From Bradyrhizobium erythrophlei (lineage in GTDB: Bacteria; Pseudomonadota; Alphaproteobacteria; Rhizobiales; Xanthobacteraceae), in assembly GCF_900129425.1 (NCBI RefSeq), contig NZ_LT670817.1:4960001-5024000 (forward strand): 64,000 nucleotides of DNA, written 5' to 3'. Positions 51,961 to 61,034 of the stretch are shown one piece after another. Each line of letters begins with the position of its first letter. The first letter of the stretch is position 1. The notes beneath the pieces were generated by a model. The model was not told where the DNA came from, did no database searches, and worked only from the letters and a program-made list of their open reading frames with translations. The position numbers were made by a program, and so were the translations under genes.

Positions 51961-54636
51961 TTACTCGGCGGCCTGCTTGAGCGGCGCCACCCGGGGCAGG
52001 ATCATCTGGATTCGGGTGCCTCCACCGGGTTGGGAATCCAGATCGAGCCGGCCGCCAAGGCGATTGGTCACGATGCTGTAGACGATGTGCAGGCCGAGCC
52101 CGGTGCCGCCCTGATCGCGCCGTGTCGTGAAGAACGGATCGAACGCGCGGCGCCGGACGTCGAGGCTCATGCCGCAGCCGTTGTCGGAGAAAATGATCTC
52201 GACATTGTCCTTGCCGGCCTCCCGCACCTGAATATCGACCGCGCCGGGCTTGCCGTCGGGAAAGGCGTGCGCCACCGCATTGAGGAACAGGTTGGTCAGC
52301 ACCTGTCCGTAGGGCCCGGGATAGCTGTTCATGGTGAGATTGGGCTGGCAGTCGACGTTGAGCGCGAGGTTATGCTTCCGCAGCCCCGGCCGCAGGCTCA
52401 TCACGACCTGCTCGGTCAGATCGCCGAGGTCGAACGTACGCTGATCCGAATAGTTCCGGTCGGCGGCCACCTGCTTGAACGAGGTGATCAGTTCGGCCGC
52501 GCGATTGAGATTGGCCACCAACTGCGAGGAGGCATCGCGGCTGGTTGCTAGAAATTCGTTCAGAGCGGATCGCCGGAGGTCGCCGCGCGCGACCTCGGCG
52601 GCGAACAGCGCCGTCTTGCGTTCCAGCGACGAGGCAACCGTCAGGCTGATGCCGACGGGGTTGTTGACTTCGTGGGCGACACCGGCCACCAGCCGCCCGA
52701 GCGCGGCAAGCTTTTCCGCCTCGATCAGTGAATTCTGGGTCTCCCGCAGATTGCGCAACGCAGCTTCGGCGGCGTCCTTGGCCTTGCGCATCTCCAGTTC
52801 GCCGCGTTTGCGCTCGCCGATGTCGAGTCCGACGGTGACGATATTTTCGATCTCGCCGTCGGCGTCGAGCAGCGGCAGCTTGTTCACCAGCCATTGCCGC
52901 AAATTGCCGGAGGAATCCGGATATTCCTCCTCATAGAACCCGAGCTCCCTGCCCCCCTCGAGCACCCGCCTGTCGTTCTCGTCGGTTTTTCGCGCGCCGT
53001 AGCGCGACATCAGGTCGGTGGTGGTGCGGCCGATCGCGTCCGCCGGCTCGATGCCGAAAATCCCGGCCATGTAACGGTTCATCAGAATATAGCGGAGCTG
53101 CCTGTCCTTGACGTTGATCACGGCGGGAACAGTGTCGATCACCTGCTGCAGCCGCCGCCGGCCTTCGGCGATCGCGTCTTCGGCGCGCTTCTGATCGGTG
53201 ATGTCGCGTACCGTCCCTTCGTAGCGGACGACTTCGCCAGCTTCGTCGCGCACCACAGTGGCGCTGTCGGAGAGCCAGAGGACCGTGCCGTCGCGCGAGC
53301 GCACCTGATATTCGAACTCGCGCACCATGCCGTCGCGCTCCATCAGTAACTTGTATTGCACGCGCGCCGCCGGATGAACGTAAATCGTCTCCGTGATGTT
53401 CCCGATGCCGTTGATCAGATCTTCCGGCGTATCGTACCCCATCATCCGTGCCAGCGCCGGATTGGCGTTGAGAAGCGCGCCGCCCGGCGTCGTAACGTAG
53501 ATCCCGTCGACCGATCCTTCGAACAGCTTGCGATAGCTTTCCTCGGCCAGCCGCTGCTCGGCCAGCGCGTGGACCGCCGCTTCGCGCGCGGCGTCGGCGT
53601 CGACCAGCGTGCGGCGGAACACCTCGGCGGCACGGGCGATATCGCCGATTTCGTTCCTCACATCGGTGGCCGGGATCGAGGTGTGCTTCTCGCCGCCGGC
53701 GAGCGAGCGGATCGCGCCGGCGATCGCCTTGAGCGGACGAACGGTACGGCGCACCACGAACAGCGCCGCGGCGAGGCCGATCAGAACGCCCAGAATTCCG
53801 AGGAGGATGCTCTGCCACTTGTCGTGGGAAAGCGTTCTGGCAAAATCGTTGGAGAGCACGCGGCCCCTGCTCGCACTCAGGTCCCGCAACAAATCGGTGA
53901 CCCGGCCGATCAGCCGGCCCTCGGTGCCCAGCACTTCCTTGTCGAGTCTGGCGATCTCGCTTTCGGTGTCAGAGATCGAAATGATCGCGTCAGCATAGGC
54001 GTCGGCCGCGGAGCGCAGCGCCGGATCGTCGATCGACAGCGCCCGCATGCGCTGCGCCGATTGTCCGGCAGCCGTGGGATCGTGCGCCAGCAGCGTCTCG
54101 GCGATCTGGTTTTGCGCCCGAAACAGATTGCGCGCGGTGAGCCGGTCCGGGACCGCGGCGACCGCCGATTCGAGGCGTGCGCGCACCGGCGGCAAGGCCG
54201 CGACCAGGTCCGCGCGGTGCGCGATCAAAGCGGTGACGCGCTCGATACCATCGCGGTAGTTCTGCAGCCGGGCGGAGACGCCGTCGATCATTTTCTGCTG
54301 CTCGGGAGCAAGCTCGAGCCGGGTCTTTTTCAAGAGCTCGTTCAGCGACGAAGCCGCCTCCCAGACCTGATTGGACGGCGCCGCCGGATCGGTCACGAAG
54401 TCGCGTGCCGCGAGCCTGAGCTCGTTCATGCGCCGGTCGATCTCCTCCGCCACGTCGCCGAGGCGCTCGAGATGCTGCAACTCGGCAAAGGTGGTATCGA
54501 TGTGGCGGATCGAGACAACGCTGGCGACGCTGGTCATCACGATCATCGCCAGCAGCAGCATAAAGCTGGCAAAGGTCAGCTGACCGATCGAAAGTGAGAA
54601 CGACCGTATCCGTTGGACGATGGCAGCAAAGGGCAT
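51961..54636 (-). CDS. Membrane-bound sensor histidine kinase with HAMP and two PAS domains
   Basis: 891 residues from the ATG at 54636 (a GTG at 54666 is also open). N-terminal helix (FASFMLLLAMIVMTSVASVV), a helical periplasmic sensor of about 220 residues, second helix (ILLGILGVLIGLAAALFVV), HAMP, PAS domain one (YRKLFEGSVDGIYVTTPGGA), PAS two (VIDTVPAVINVKDRQLRYI), then a kinase core: VAGVAHEVNNPVGIS with the phosphorylated His, N box NLFLNAVAHAFP, DNGCGM and GTGLGLHIVYS. No receiver domain is fused and no response regulator lies next to it, so its partner is unknown. Confidence 0.92.
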   Translation of the reverse strand: MPFAAIVQRIRSFSLSIGQLTFASFMLLLAMIVMTSVASVVSIRHIDTTFAELQHLERLGDVAEEIDRRMNELRLAARDFVTDPAAPSNQVWEAASSLNELLKKTRLELAPEQQKMIDGVSARLQNYRDGIERVTALIAHRADLVAALPPVRARLESAVAAVPDRLTARNLFRAQNQIAETLLAHDPTAAGQSAQRMRALSIDDPALRSAADAYADAIISISDTESEIARLDKEVLGTEGRLIGRVTDLLRDLSASRGRVLSNDFARTLSHDKWQSILLGILGVLIGLAAALFVVRRTVRPLKAIAGAIRSLAGGEKHTSIPATDVRNEIGDIARAAEVFRRTLVDADAAREAAVHALAEQRLAEESYRKLFEGSVDGIYVTTPGGALLNANPALARMMGYDTPEDLINGIGNITETIYVHPAARVQYKLLMERDGMVREFEYQVRSRDGTVLWLSDSATVVRDEAGEVVRYEGTVRDITDQKRAEDAIAEGRRRLQQVIDTVPAVINVKDRQLRYILMNRYMAGIFGIEPADAIGRTTTDLMSRYGARKTDENDRRVLEGGRELGFYEEEYPDSSGNLRQWLVNKLPLLDADGEIENIVTVGLDIGERKRGELEMRKAKDAAEAALRNLRETQNSLIEAEKLAALGRLVAGVAHEVNNPVGISLTVASSLERKTALFAAEVARGDLRRSALNEFLATSRDASSQLVANLNRAAELITSFKQVAADRNYSDQRTFDLGDLTEQVVMSLRPGLRKHNLALNVDCQPNLTMNSYPGPYGQVLTNLFLNAVAHAFPDGKPGAVDIQVREAGKDNVEIIFSDNGCGMSLDVRRRAFDPFFTTRRDQGGTGLGLHIVYSIVTNRLGGRLDLDSQPGGGTRIQMILPRVAPLKQAAE

Positions 54637-54666
54637 GGTGATCGGGACCGGCTCCGGGCAATACAC

Positions 54667-55511
54667 TTTTATACGCTGGAATCCGCCCCTAGGGGAACAT
54701 GCCAGCCCCCTCGGGCCGGCAGCAAGAGCGGGACAAGGCCAATTTCAGACGTGCGTTCGCGCCCCCGCGGCGCGATACGCCCGAGTTGTGCAGGAAACTT
54801 TCGCCCTGAAAACAGAGGGCGTGGGGAATGCCGGGCGCCCGATGCACCCGCAGCCTCGTGTGCGCTATTGGTAGCAAGTATGCACACGAGTATTCACAGC
54901 GAGCCATCGGAAATCACCCGACATTCCCGCACGCAATGGTTTACGGCTTATACCGTGCTCTCCCCGGTGATCGGCTTTCTTGCCACCGTCGTTACGCGGA
55001 TTAATCCGCAAACTTGACGCCAGCGTCGGGGCGTCAGGACCACACGTCTTCGCCGTCCGCTGCAAGCAACGCCCGTCAAGCGCGCCGCCGCGTCCACCGC
55101 ATCCCGCCCCGCGTCCGTGACGTCGCGAGCCGCCCCTCTGAGTGGGACGGGACGGCGAGGGATATATTGCTGATTTGGGTCAGGCCGCAAGCAATATTTC
55201 TGAAATTCAGAAATTATTTTTGGGGGGCCCTGGGAGGATGAGGGCCTTGAACCGACTATTTGACCCGAAGCACATCACGGCCTGCTCAACCGCTTCCCGA
55301 ATGATGAGTTCAAAGATAACATACGTCCCAAGCTTAATAATCCCTGATGAGGTCGGCTCGTGCATGCAATGCTGTTGCGCATCCAGGCCCTGCTGCTTCC
55401 GGTCAAGACCCTGGTGCTGAGCGGACATTGAGTCCGGTTGAGCGGTGCTCGTAGTTGCGTGCGGCGATGAGATTTACCGGCTGCATCCTTGTATCGAGGA
55501 AGGCGCGCGGG
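54667..55511. other. Intergenic region before the cyclase gene
   Basis: About 840 bases. Short frames occur, one of 60 codons at 55238 with GGAGG before it, but it is cysteine-rich and unconvincing. The region must contain the promoter of the cyclase-UrtA-like pair. Confidence 0.4.
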
Positions 55512-57410
55512 ATGTTTACATTTCGAACCTCGATCACCTTCGGAGTGATGGCGTTCATCGTCGCTCTAGCCGCGCTGCTGATCGCCATTCAGGTCCGGTC
55601 TCTTCGTTTGGCCACGCGGGAAGCTGCGTCTGCCTATATGGACGCGACCAGTACGAAGGCCTTCGGACGCCTTCAGACCGAGATAACCGCCCTGGCTTCG
55701 TTGGTGAATGTGCTGGCGACCAGTTCCACTGTGGCCGATTCAAATGAGAGAACCGAGAGCGGCCCTGCGATCCCGCTATTCAAAGCCGTACTGCAGGAAT
55801 TGCCCCAAATAGACAGTGTGTATGCCGGTTTCGAAAACGGCGCCTGGTTGCAGGTTCGGCGCATTAGCGAACTCAACGATGAACAGCGCGGGAGGTTGCG
55901 TGCGACGCCTGGTGCCGACATTGCGATTAATTTGATCCGCCCCACCCCCGATGGCGAACTGCCCATGCGACGAATTTTTGACGATCAGCAGGGCGACGAA
56001 GTCGGACAACTTGATCTATGGAAATATGGATACGACCCGCGCGAGCGATTCTGGTATCGCGAGACGATGAAAGCCGACCGATCGCTGGTCTCATCGCCTT
56101 ATCTTGCGTTCAGCATCGGCGCACCGGTGATCACGGTTAGCGCACCCTTGCGAGGCAAAGTGCCCGGCGTCATTGCCGCCGATCTCAAGCTCGACACCTT
56201 CAGCGATTTCGTCCAGGCGCAACGGCCTGGAGAGCACGGGATCGTCGTGATTTTCGACTCGACTGGCGCGCTTATAGCCCACCCGAATTTTGCACAGTTC
56301 GTGGTCGATGAGATGACACATCCATCCCGACCGCAATTGCCAAACATCAAGGAGATCAACTCCGGGATCGTGGCGGCAGTCTTGCGAAGGTCGCATGGTC
56401 GCGACCACTACGACGGAAGTATCCGTGACGACCAAGGGCGGGACTATCTGTTCAGGGTGGCGAAATTCACGCTGGGCGAGCAATACAACGCCAACATATT
56501 GTTGCTGGCGGCCCAAGACGACTTTGTCCAAGATGTTCGGAGGGTCCAGTTCACCGGACTAATCCTCGCAATTATTGGCGGTGCTGCCTTTATTCCGGTC
56601 GTTTGGATATTTGGTAGCGGAATGTCTCGATCGTTGAAAACCTTAACGGCTGAGGCAATTAAACTCCAGATGCTGGCTGAGCCCGCCCCCTCGCCGTTCG
56701 CATCACACATCAAGGAAATTCACGAGCTTGGCAGTGCGATGAAGCTCGCACAGCGCGCCATATGGTCGTTCGCCCACTTTGTCCCTAAGGAACTCGTCCA
56801 GCGGGTCATCGATAATTCCATCTCCACAGAACTTGGCGGAGTCCGAGAGGAGATCACCGTCGTTTTCACCGACGTCCGGGATTTTACGACGATCGCCGAG
56901 TCCGCCGACCCCGACCTTCTCATGCACCAAACGTCGCGCTATTTCTCCGCGCTTACAGAGGCTTTCCTCGCTGAAGGCGGAACAATCGACAAGTTCATTG
57001 GTGACGCCGTGATGGTGTTCTGGAACGCACCCAATCCACAGCTTGACCACGTCGAGCGAGCTTGCCGGGCAGCTCTTGCGGGCAGACTGGCGAGCGAAAA
57101 GCTCAATTCCGAATTTGAAACTGAGGGTCTGAAGCCATTCTTCACGCGGTTTGGCATTCATGTCGGGGAAGCCGTCGTCGGCAACCTCGGCTCGACCGAG
57201 CGCATGAACTACACTGCTCTTGGCAATACGGTAAACCTGGCAGCGCGCCTTGAAGGCCTGAACAAGCAGTTTGGGACCGCCATCCTCGTGAGCGAAGCCG
57301 TCCATTTGCGGGTTCAGCACTGCTTCCAGTTCAGAGCCTTCGAGGCGGTCATTGCCAAGGGAATGACCAGGGAAACCCGCATTTTCGAACTCGTCGGGGC
57401 ATCGACATGA
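55512..57410 (+). CDS. Adenylate/guanylate cyclase (class III) with periplasmic dCache sensor
   Basis: 632 residues from the ATG at 55512, which has AGGAAGG eight bases upstream. Layout: helix (FGVMAFIVALAALLIAIQV), a large periplasmic sensor domain of dCache type (PQIDSVYAGFENGAWLQVRR, WKYGYDPRERFWYRETMK, ITVSAPLRGKVPGVIAADLK), second helix (FTGLILAIIGGAAFIPVVW), then the cyclase core with VVFTDVRDFTTIAE (metal Asp), GDAVMVFWNAPN (second Asp) and LGNTVNLAARLEG. It should make cAMP or cGMP when the periplasmic domain binds a ligand. It overlaps the next gene by four bases. Confidence 0.92.
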   Translation: MFTFRTSITFGVMAFIVALAALLIAIQVRSLRLATREAASAYMDATSTKAFGRLQTEITALASLVNVLATSSTVADSNERTESGPAIPLFKAVLQELPQIDSVYAGFENGAWLQVRRISELNDEQRGRLRATPGADIAINLIRPTPDGELPMRRIFDDQQGDEVGQLDLWKYGYDPRERFWYRETMKADRSLVSSPYLAFSIGAPVITVSAPLRGKVPGVIAADLKLDTFSDFVQAQRPGEHGIVVIFDSTGALIAHPNFAQFVVDEMTHPSRPQLPNIKEINSGIVAAVLRRSHGRDHYDGSIRDDQGRDYLFRVAKFTLGEQYNANILLLAAQDDFVQDVRRVQFTGLILAIIGGAAFIPVVWIFGSGMSRSLKTLTAEAIKLQMLAEPAPSPFASHIKEIHELGSAMKLAQRAIWSFAHFVPKELVQRVIDNSISTELGGVREEITVVFTDVRDFTTIAESADPDLLMHQTSRYFSALTEAFLAEGGTIDKFIGDAVMVFWNAPNPQLDHVERACRAALAGRLASEKLNSEFETEGLKPFFTRFGIHVGEAVVGNLGSTERMNYTALGNTVNLAARLEGLNKQFGTAILVSEAVHLRVQHCFQFRAFEAVIAKGMTRETRIFELVGAST

Positions 57411-58699
57411 AGTCAGCTTCGGTCCTGCGAAGTATCGTCCTGGGATTGCTCGTTCTGCAACTCGTGCTCGTCGTTCCAGCGGCTCGCGCAGGCGAGGATA
57501 CCATCAAGATCGGTATTCTGCATTCTCTGTCCGGCACCATGGCGATCAGCGAATCGGTACTTAAGGACACGGTTCTCATGCTGATAGAAGACCAGAACAA
57601 GAAAGGTGGGCTGCTCGGACGGAAACTGGAACCGATCATCGTTGATCCCGCGTCCAATTGGGACGTCTTTGCCGAAAAAGCCCGGGAGCTGCTCACGAAG
57701 GAAAAGGTCGCGGTCGTGTTCGGCTGCTGGACCTCCGCCTCCCGCAAATCCGTGCTGCCCATCTTCGAGCAACTGAACGGCCTGCTCTTCTACCCGGTGC
57801 AATATGAGGGTGAAGAGAGCTCGCGCAACGTTTTCTACACGGGAGCCTCGCCCAACCAGCAGGCAATTCCGGCCGTACGATATCTGATGAGCAAGCAAGG
57901 AGGCGAAGTTCGCAGATGGGTTCTGCTCGGCACTGACTACGTCTATCCGCGCACGACCAATCGGATCCTGAACGCGTATCTCACCGCAGAGGGGGTATCG
58001 CCAGACGACATTACGACGATTTATACGCCGTTCGGCTATTCCGACTGGCGAGGGATCGTCGAGCGGATCAAAGCCTTCGGTTCGGAGGGAAAAAAGACAG
58101 CCGTGATTTCAACCATTAACGGCGATGCGAATACGTACTTCTACAGGGAACTCGCAGCCCAAAAGGTCGACGCTGGCGTCATTCCTGTCATGGCCTTCTC
58201 GATCGGCGAGCGCGAATTGTTCGGCCTGGACACCACTCCCCTCATCGGGCACCTAGCGGCCTGGAATTACTTCCAGTCGATCAAGTCACCAGAAAACGAA
58301 GCGTTCATCAAAATGTGGGAGGACTTCAACGCGGAACGGGACAGAACCACAAATGACCCGATGGAAGCCACCTTCATTGGCTTCAGGATGTGGGCGCAAG
58401 CCGTTGTCCAAGCGGGCACCATCGACGTAGATGCAGTCCGGCAGGCCATGTACGGCCAAAGAATCAAGGCGCCGAGCGGCTTCGAGGTTGTGATGAACAC
58501 TAATCATCATCTTTCCAAGCCAGTCATGATAGGCAAAATAAATTCTTCCGGAACCTTTGATGTCGTTTGGCAGTCGATGAGCGCGGTCAGGGCCGACGCG
58601 TGGAGCAAATATATTCCGGACAGCGCCAGGCGCACCGCGGATTGGACCTTTCCCTGGGTATGCGGAGGTTGCATCGAACCGACCTTCAAGGATTGGTGA
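57407..58699 (+). CDS. Periplasmic substrate-binding protein, urea/amide type (UrtA-like)
   Basis: 430 residues, exported (signal LRSIVLGLLVLQLVLVVPAARA). The sequence IKIGILHSLSGTMAISESVL, PIIVDPASNWDVFAEKAREL, VVFGCWTSASRKSVLPIFEQ and LFYPVQYEGEESSRNVFYTG matches the UrtA/FmdD group of branched-chain-type ABC binding proteins. No permease or ATPase genes follow, so this is an orphan binding protein. Its four-base overlap with the cyclase gene strongly suggests the two act together, the binding protein presenting a ligand to the cyclase's sensor domain. Confidence 0.9.
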   Translation: MKSASVLRSIVLGLLVLQLVLVVPAARAGEDTIKIGILHSLSGTMAISESVLKDTVLMLIEDQNKKGGLLGRKLEPIIVDPASNWDVFAEKARELLTKEKVAVVFGCWTSASRKSVLPIFEQLNGLLFYPVQYEGEESSRNVFYTGASPNQQAIPAVRYLMSKQGGEVRRWVLLGTDYVYPRTTNRILNAYLTAEGVSPDDITTIYTPFGYSDWRGIVERIKAFGSEGKKTAVISTINGDANTYFYRELAAQKVDAGVIPVMAFSIGERELFGLDTTPLIGHLAAWNYFQSIKSPENEAFIKMWEDFNAERDRTTNDPMEATFIGFRMWAQAVVQAGTIDVDAVRQAMYGQRIKAPSGFEVVMNTNHHLSKPVMIGKINSSGTFDVVWQSMSAVRADAWSKYIPDSARRTADWTFPWVCGGCIEPTFKDW

Positions 58700-58793
58700 A
58701 AGCCCTTTTGAAAAGTCGGGTTGGCGCTCAAATGACTTCGATGGGCGGCGAAGCTGTTACGCCAGTGTGCTGTTGAAGGGTATGACGAGAACG

Positions 58794-59591
58794 TCACAGC
58801 GCGCCGACTTCAAACACCTCGCCGTCGTAGCCAGCCTCCAGCGGGATCCGCAGTTGACGGCCGCCATTGAGTTTCGTCATGACCGGCATCACGGTGACGA
58901 TCGCCTTGCCTTTGCTGTCATCCAATGCGGCCTTCACGCTTGGCTGCTTGCCGAGCCTGATCAGGTTGCGCGTGGTCGGAAACGGCAATTTGAACCGTCC
59001 GCTCTCGCCACCAGCCAGCGCTTCGCGCGGCGATGCCCAAATCGAGTCCGTGGATTCCTTGCCGTCGTGGGCACCGGCCTGTTCCGGCGGTGCCGCGGCG
59101 ACAAAGAACCAGGTGTCGAACCGCTTCGGCATCCCCTCGGGCGTGATCCAGTGTGCATAGGGCACGAGTTCGTCGAGCGCCAGCAGCATGCCATTGTCGG
59201 TGAGGACTTTTAGAAAGGTGGTCTTGCCTTCGCACAGGGCAGCGCGATGGGCAGCTTCGATCTGACTTGCGCGCTTGGCGTCGACCAGGGCTGTCGATCC
59301 GCGGGGGCGCGCAAGCAGGATACCGCTTTCCTCAAACGTTTCGCGGATCGCGGCGATCCGAAAGCTTAAAGCGCCGGCCTCAAGCCCCTCGCCGCCGGAA
59401 TAGAGCTCGGGGCTGGCGATGATGTCCTTGTCGCCCTTGTCGACACTGCCGCCGGGAAACACCAGCGCGCCCGAGTTAAAATCGATCTCATAATGGCGCA
59501 CCATCATGAAGACCTCGATTTCGCCCGCGGCGCTGTCGCGCAGCAAAAGGATGGTGGATGCAGGGCGCGGTGCGACGGCTTCGGCGGGCAT
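58794..59591 (-). CDS. NUDIX hydrolase
   Basis: 265 residues from the ATG at 59591; the open frame to 59666 is a likely artefact. The Nudix box is complete: GEGLEAGALSFRIAAIRETF followed by EESGILL, giving G-x5-E-x7-R-E-x2-E-E-x-G. The domain starts ASTILLLRDSAAGEIEVFMM. Such proteins hydrolyse nucleoside diphosphate derivatives (CoA, ADP-ribose or others). The C-terminal part (LRIPLEAGYDGEVFEVGAL) is an extension. The substrate is unknown. Confidence 0.85.
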   Translation of the reverse strand: MPAEAVAPRPASTILLLRDSAAGEIEVFMMVRHYEIDFNSGALVFPGGSVDKGDKDIIASPELYSGGEGLEAGALSFRIAAIRETFEESGILLARPRGSTALVDAKRASQIEAAHRAALCEGKTTFLKVLTDNGMLLALDELVPYAHWITPEGMPKRFDTWFFVAAAPPEQAGAHDGKESTDSIWASPREALAGGESGRFKLPFPTTRNLIRLGKQPSVKAALDDSKGKAIVTVMPVMTKLNGGRQLRIPLEAGYDGEVFEVGAL

Positions 59592-59619
59592 AGTCAATCT
59601 ACTCCTGATCTCTCCTCGT

Positions 59620-59965
59620 GGTTCGAGACGCGCGAAGACGCGCTCCTCACCACGAGGGCCCCTCATCCCGAGGAGCGGCCTCTTGGCCGCGTCTCGAACG
59701 ATGAGAAATATATAGGCTCATGGTTCGAGACGGCGCAAAAGGCGCCTCCTCACCATGAGGGTTCCTCATCCTGAGGAGCGGCCTCTTGGCCGCGTCTCGA
59801 AGGATGAGAACTATATTGGCTCACGGTTCGAGACGGCGCAAAAGGCGCCTCCTCACCATGAGGGTTCCTCATCCTGAGGAGCGGCCTCTTGGCCGCGTCT
59901 CGAAGGATGAGAAATACGGGCTCTCATGGTTCGAGACGGCGCAAGTGCGCCTCCTCACCATGAGG
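59620..59965. repeat. Tandem palindromic repeat, about 103-base unit, 3-4 copies
   Basis: Units begin with GGTTCGAGACG at about 59620, 59722, 59825 and 59928 (spacings 102, 103, 103). Each holds inverted parts (GGTTCGAGACGGCGC ... GCCGCGTCTCGAA) and ATGAG/CTCAT ends, so a transcript would fold into strong hairpins. It fills the gap between the NUDIX and DapA-family genes. Confidence 0.9.
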
Positions 59966-59971
59966 ATCGGA

Positions 59972-60928
59972 CTACTCTGCCGCGCTGGATTGCGGCTGCA
60001 AATTGGCGCGCTTGTCGACCCGCGCCACCCGTGACAGCAGGTAATCCACTTCGGCCCTCGCGGCCGCGGTCATGCTTGAACCCGGCTTGCGCTGCGCGCC
60101 CGAGGCGATCACGCCGCGCTTTTGCAGCACGTATTTGCGCACGGCGAGGCCCGCGCCGGGCTGTTGCTCGTAGCGGATCAGCGGCAGATGCGCATCGAAC
60201 AGATCATGCGCGGCATCGCGCTTGCCTGCTTTGGACAATTTCACCACGTCGATCAGCAATTCCGGGAAGGCATAGCCGGTCATGGCGCCGTCGGCGCCGC
60301 GCTCCATTTCGAAATCGAGAAACAGTCCGCCATTGCCTGTCAGGATCGACAACGGCCGCAGCGAGCCGTCCTTCTGGAAGCCGCGTAGCGCGGAAATCTT
60401 TTCCAGTCCCGGCCAGTCCTCGTGCTTGAGCATCACGCAGGACGGGCTGTCCATCACGATTCTGCGGATCACGGCCGGCGTGAATACCACCGACAACGTC
60501 AGCGGATAGTCCTGCAGCACCCAGGGAATGTCGTCGCCGACCGCTTCCACCGCCTGCTTGAAGTAGCCGATGATCTGATCGTCAGTGCGCAAGTACGGCG
60601 GCGGCGCGATCATGACCCCGGCGGCGCCGGCATCCATCGAGGCGCGCGCCAGCGAGCGCATCGCCGCAAATCCCGGCGCGGAAACGCCGACGATGATCTG
60701 CATGTTTTTCGCGCGCTTGACGAAGCGTTTTGCCACCTCCTCTGCTTCCGAGGCTTCCAGCTTCGGCGCTTCGCCCAAAATGCCGAGCACGGTGACGCCG
60801 TCGCAGCCGACCTCGGCGTAGAAGTCGGTCAGCCGGTCGATCGATTTTTCGTCGATGCGGCCATCGTCGTGGAACGGCGTCGGCGCGATCGCGAAGGTGC
60901 CTGCGGCCTGGTGGGTGAGTTTTGTCAT
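59972..60928 (-). CDS. Dihydrodipicolinate synthase family protein (DapA/NAL superfamily)
   Basis: 318 residues from the ATG at 60928. TIM-barrel class I aldolase plan: AGTFAIAPTPFHDDGRIDEK, GCDGVTVLGILGEAPKLEAS, VGVSAPGFAAMRSLARASMD, APPPYLRTDDQ, the conserved tyrosine in WVLQDYPLT and the Schiff-base lysine in CVMLKHEDWPGLEKIS. The family includes lysine-biosynthetic DapA and sugar-acid aldolases; this one sits with catabolic genes, so a catabolic aldolase or lyase role is more likely than lysine synthesis. Confidence 0.88.
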   Translation of the reverse strand: MTKLTHQAAGTFAIAPTPFHDDGRIDEKSIDRLTDFYAEVGCDGVTVLGILGEAPKLEASEAEEVAKRFVKRAKNMQIIVGVSAPGFAAMRSLARASMDAGAAGVMIAPPPYLRTDDQIIGYFKQAVEAVGDDIPWVLQDYPLTLSVVFTPAVIRRIVMDSPSCVMLKHEDWPGLEKISALRGFQKDGSLRPLSILTGNGGLFLDFEMERGADGAMTGYAFPELLIDVVKLSKAGKRDAAHDLFDAHLPLIRYEQQPGAGLAVRKYVLQKRGVIASGAQRKPGSSMTAAARAEVDYLLSRVARVDKRANLQPQSSAAE

Positions 60929-60949
60929 TTGGTGCCTCTGTTCGCTGTG

Positions 60950-61027
60950 GTCATTCCGGGGCACGCGAAGCGTGAACCCGGAATCTCGAGATTCCGGGTT
61001 CGATGCTGCGCATCGCCCCGGAATGAC
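60950..61027. repeat. Long palindromic intergenic repeat
   Basis: GTCATTCCGGGG at one end and CCCCGGAATGAC at the other, with a perfect 26-base palindrome (AACCCGGAATCT at its left side, centre at CTCGAG) in the middle, 60975-61000. It occupies most of the gap between the DapA-family and SDR genes. Confidence 0.9.
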
Positions 61028-61034
61028 GTTTCCC

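Noticed and set aside
53356..54597. 413-codon plus-strand frame opposite the histidine kinase
   Set aside because: It is antisense to a kinase with all catalytic motifs, so it is a high-G+C shadow.
55238..55420. 60-codon frame with GGAGG before its ATG
   Set aside because: Cysteine/arginine-rich random-looking sequence with no homology recognised; the ribosome-like site may be chance.
59620..59965. CRISPR array
   Set aside because: The repeated units are about 103 bases with almost no variable spacer between them and long internal palindromes; not CRISPR.
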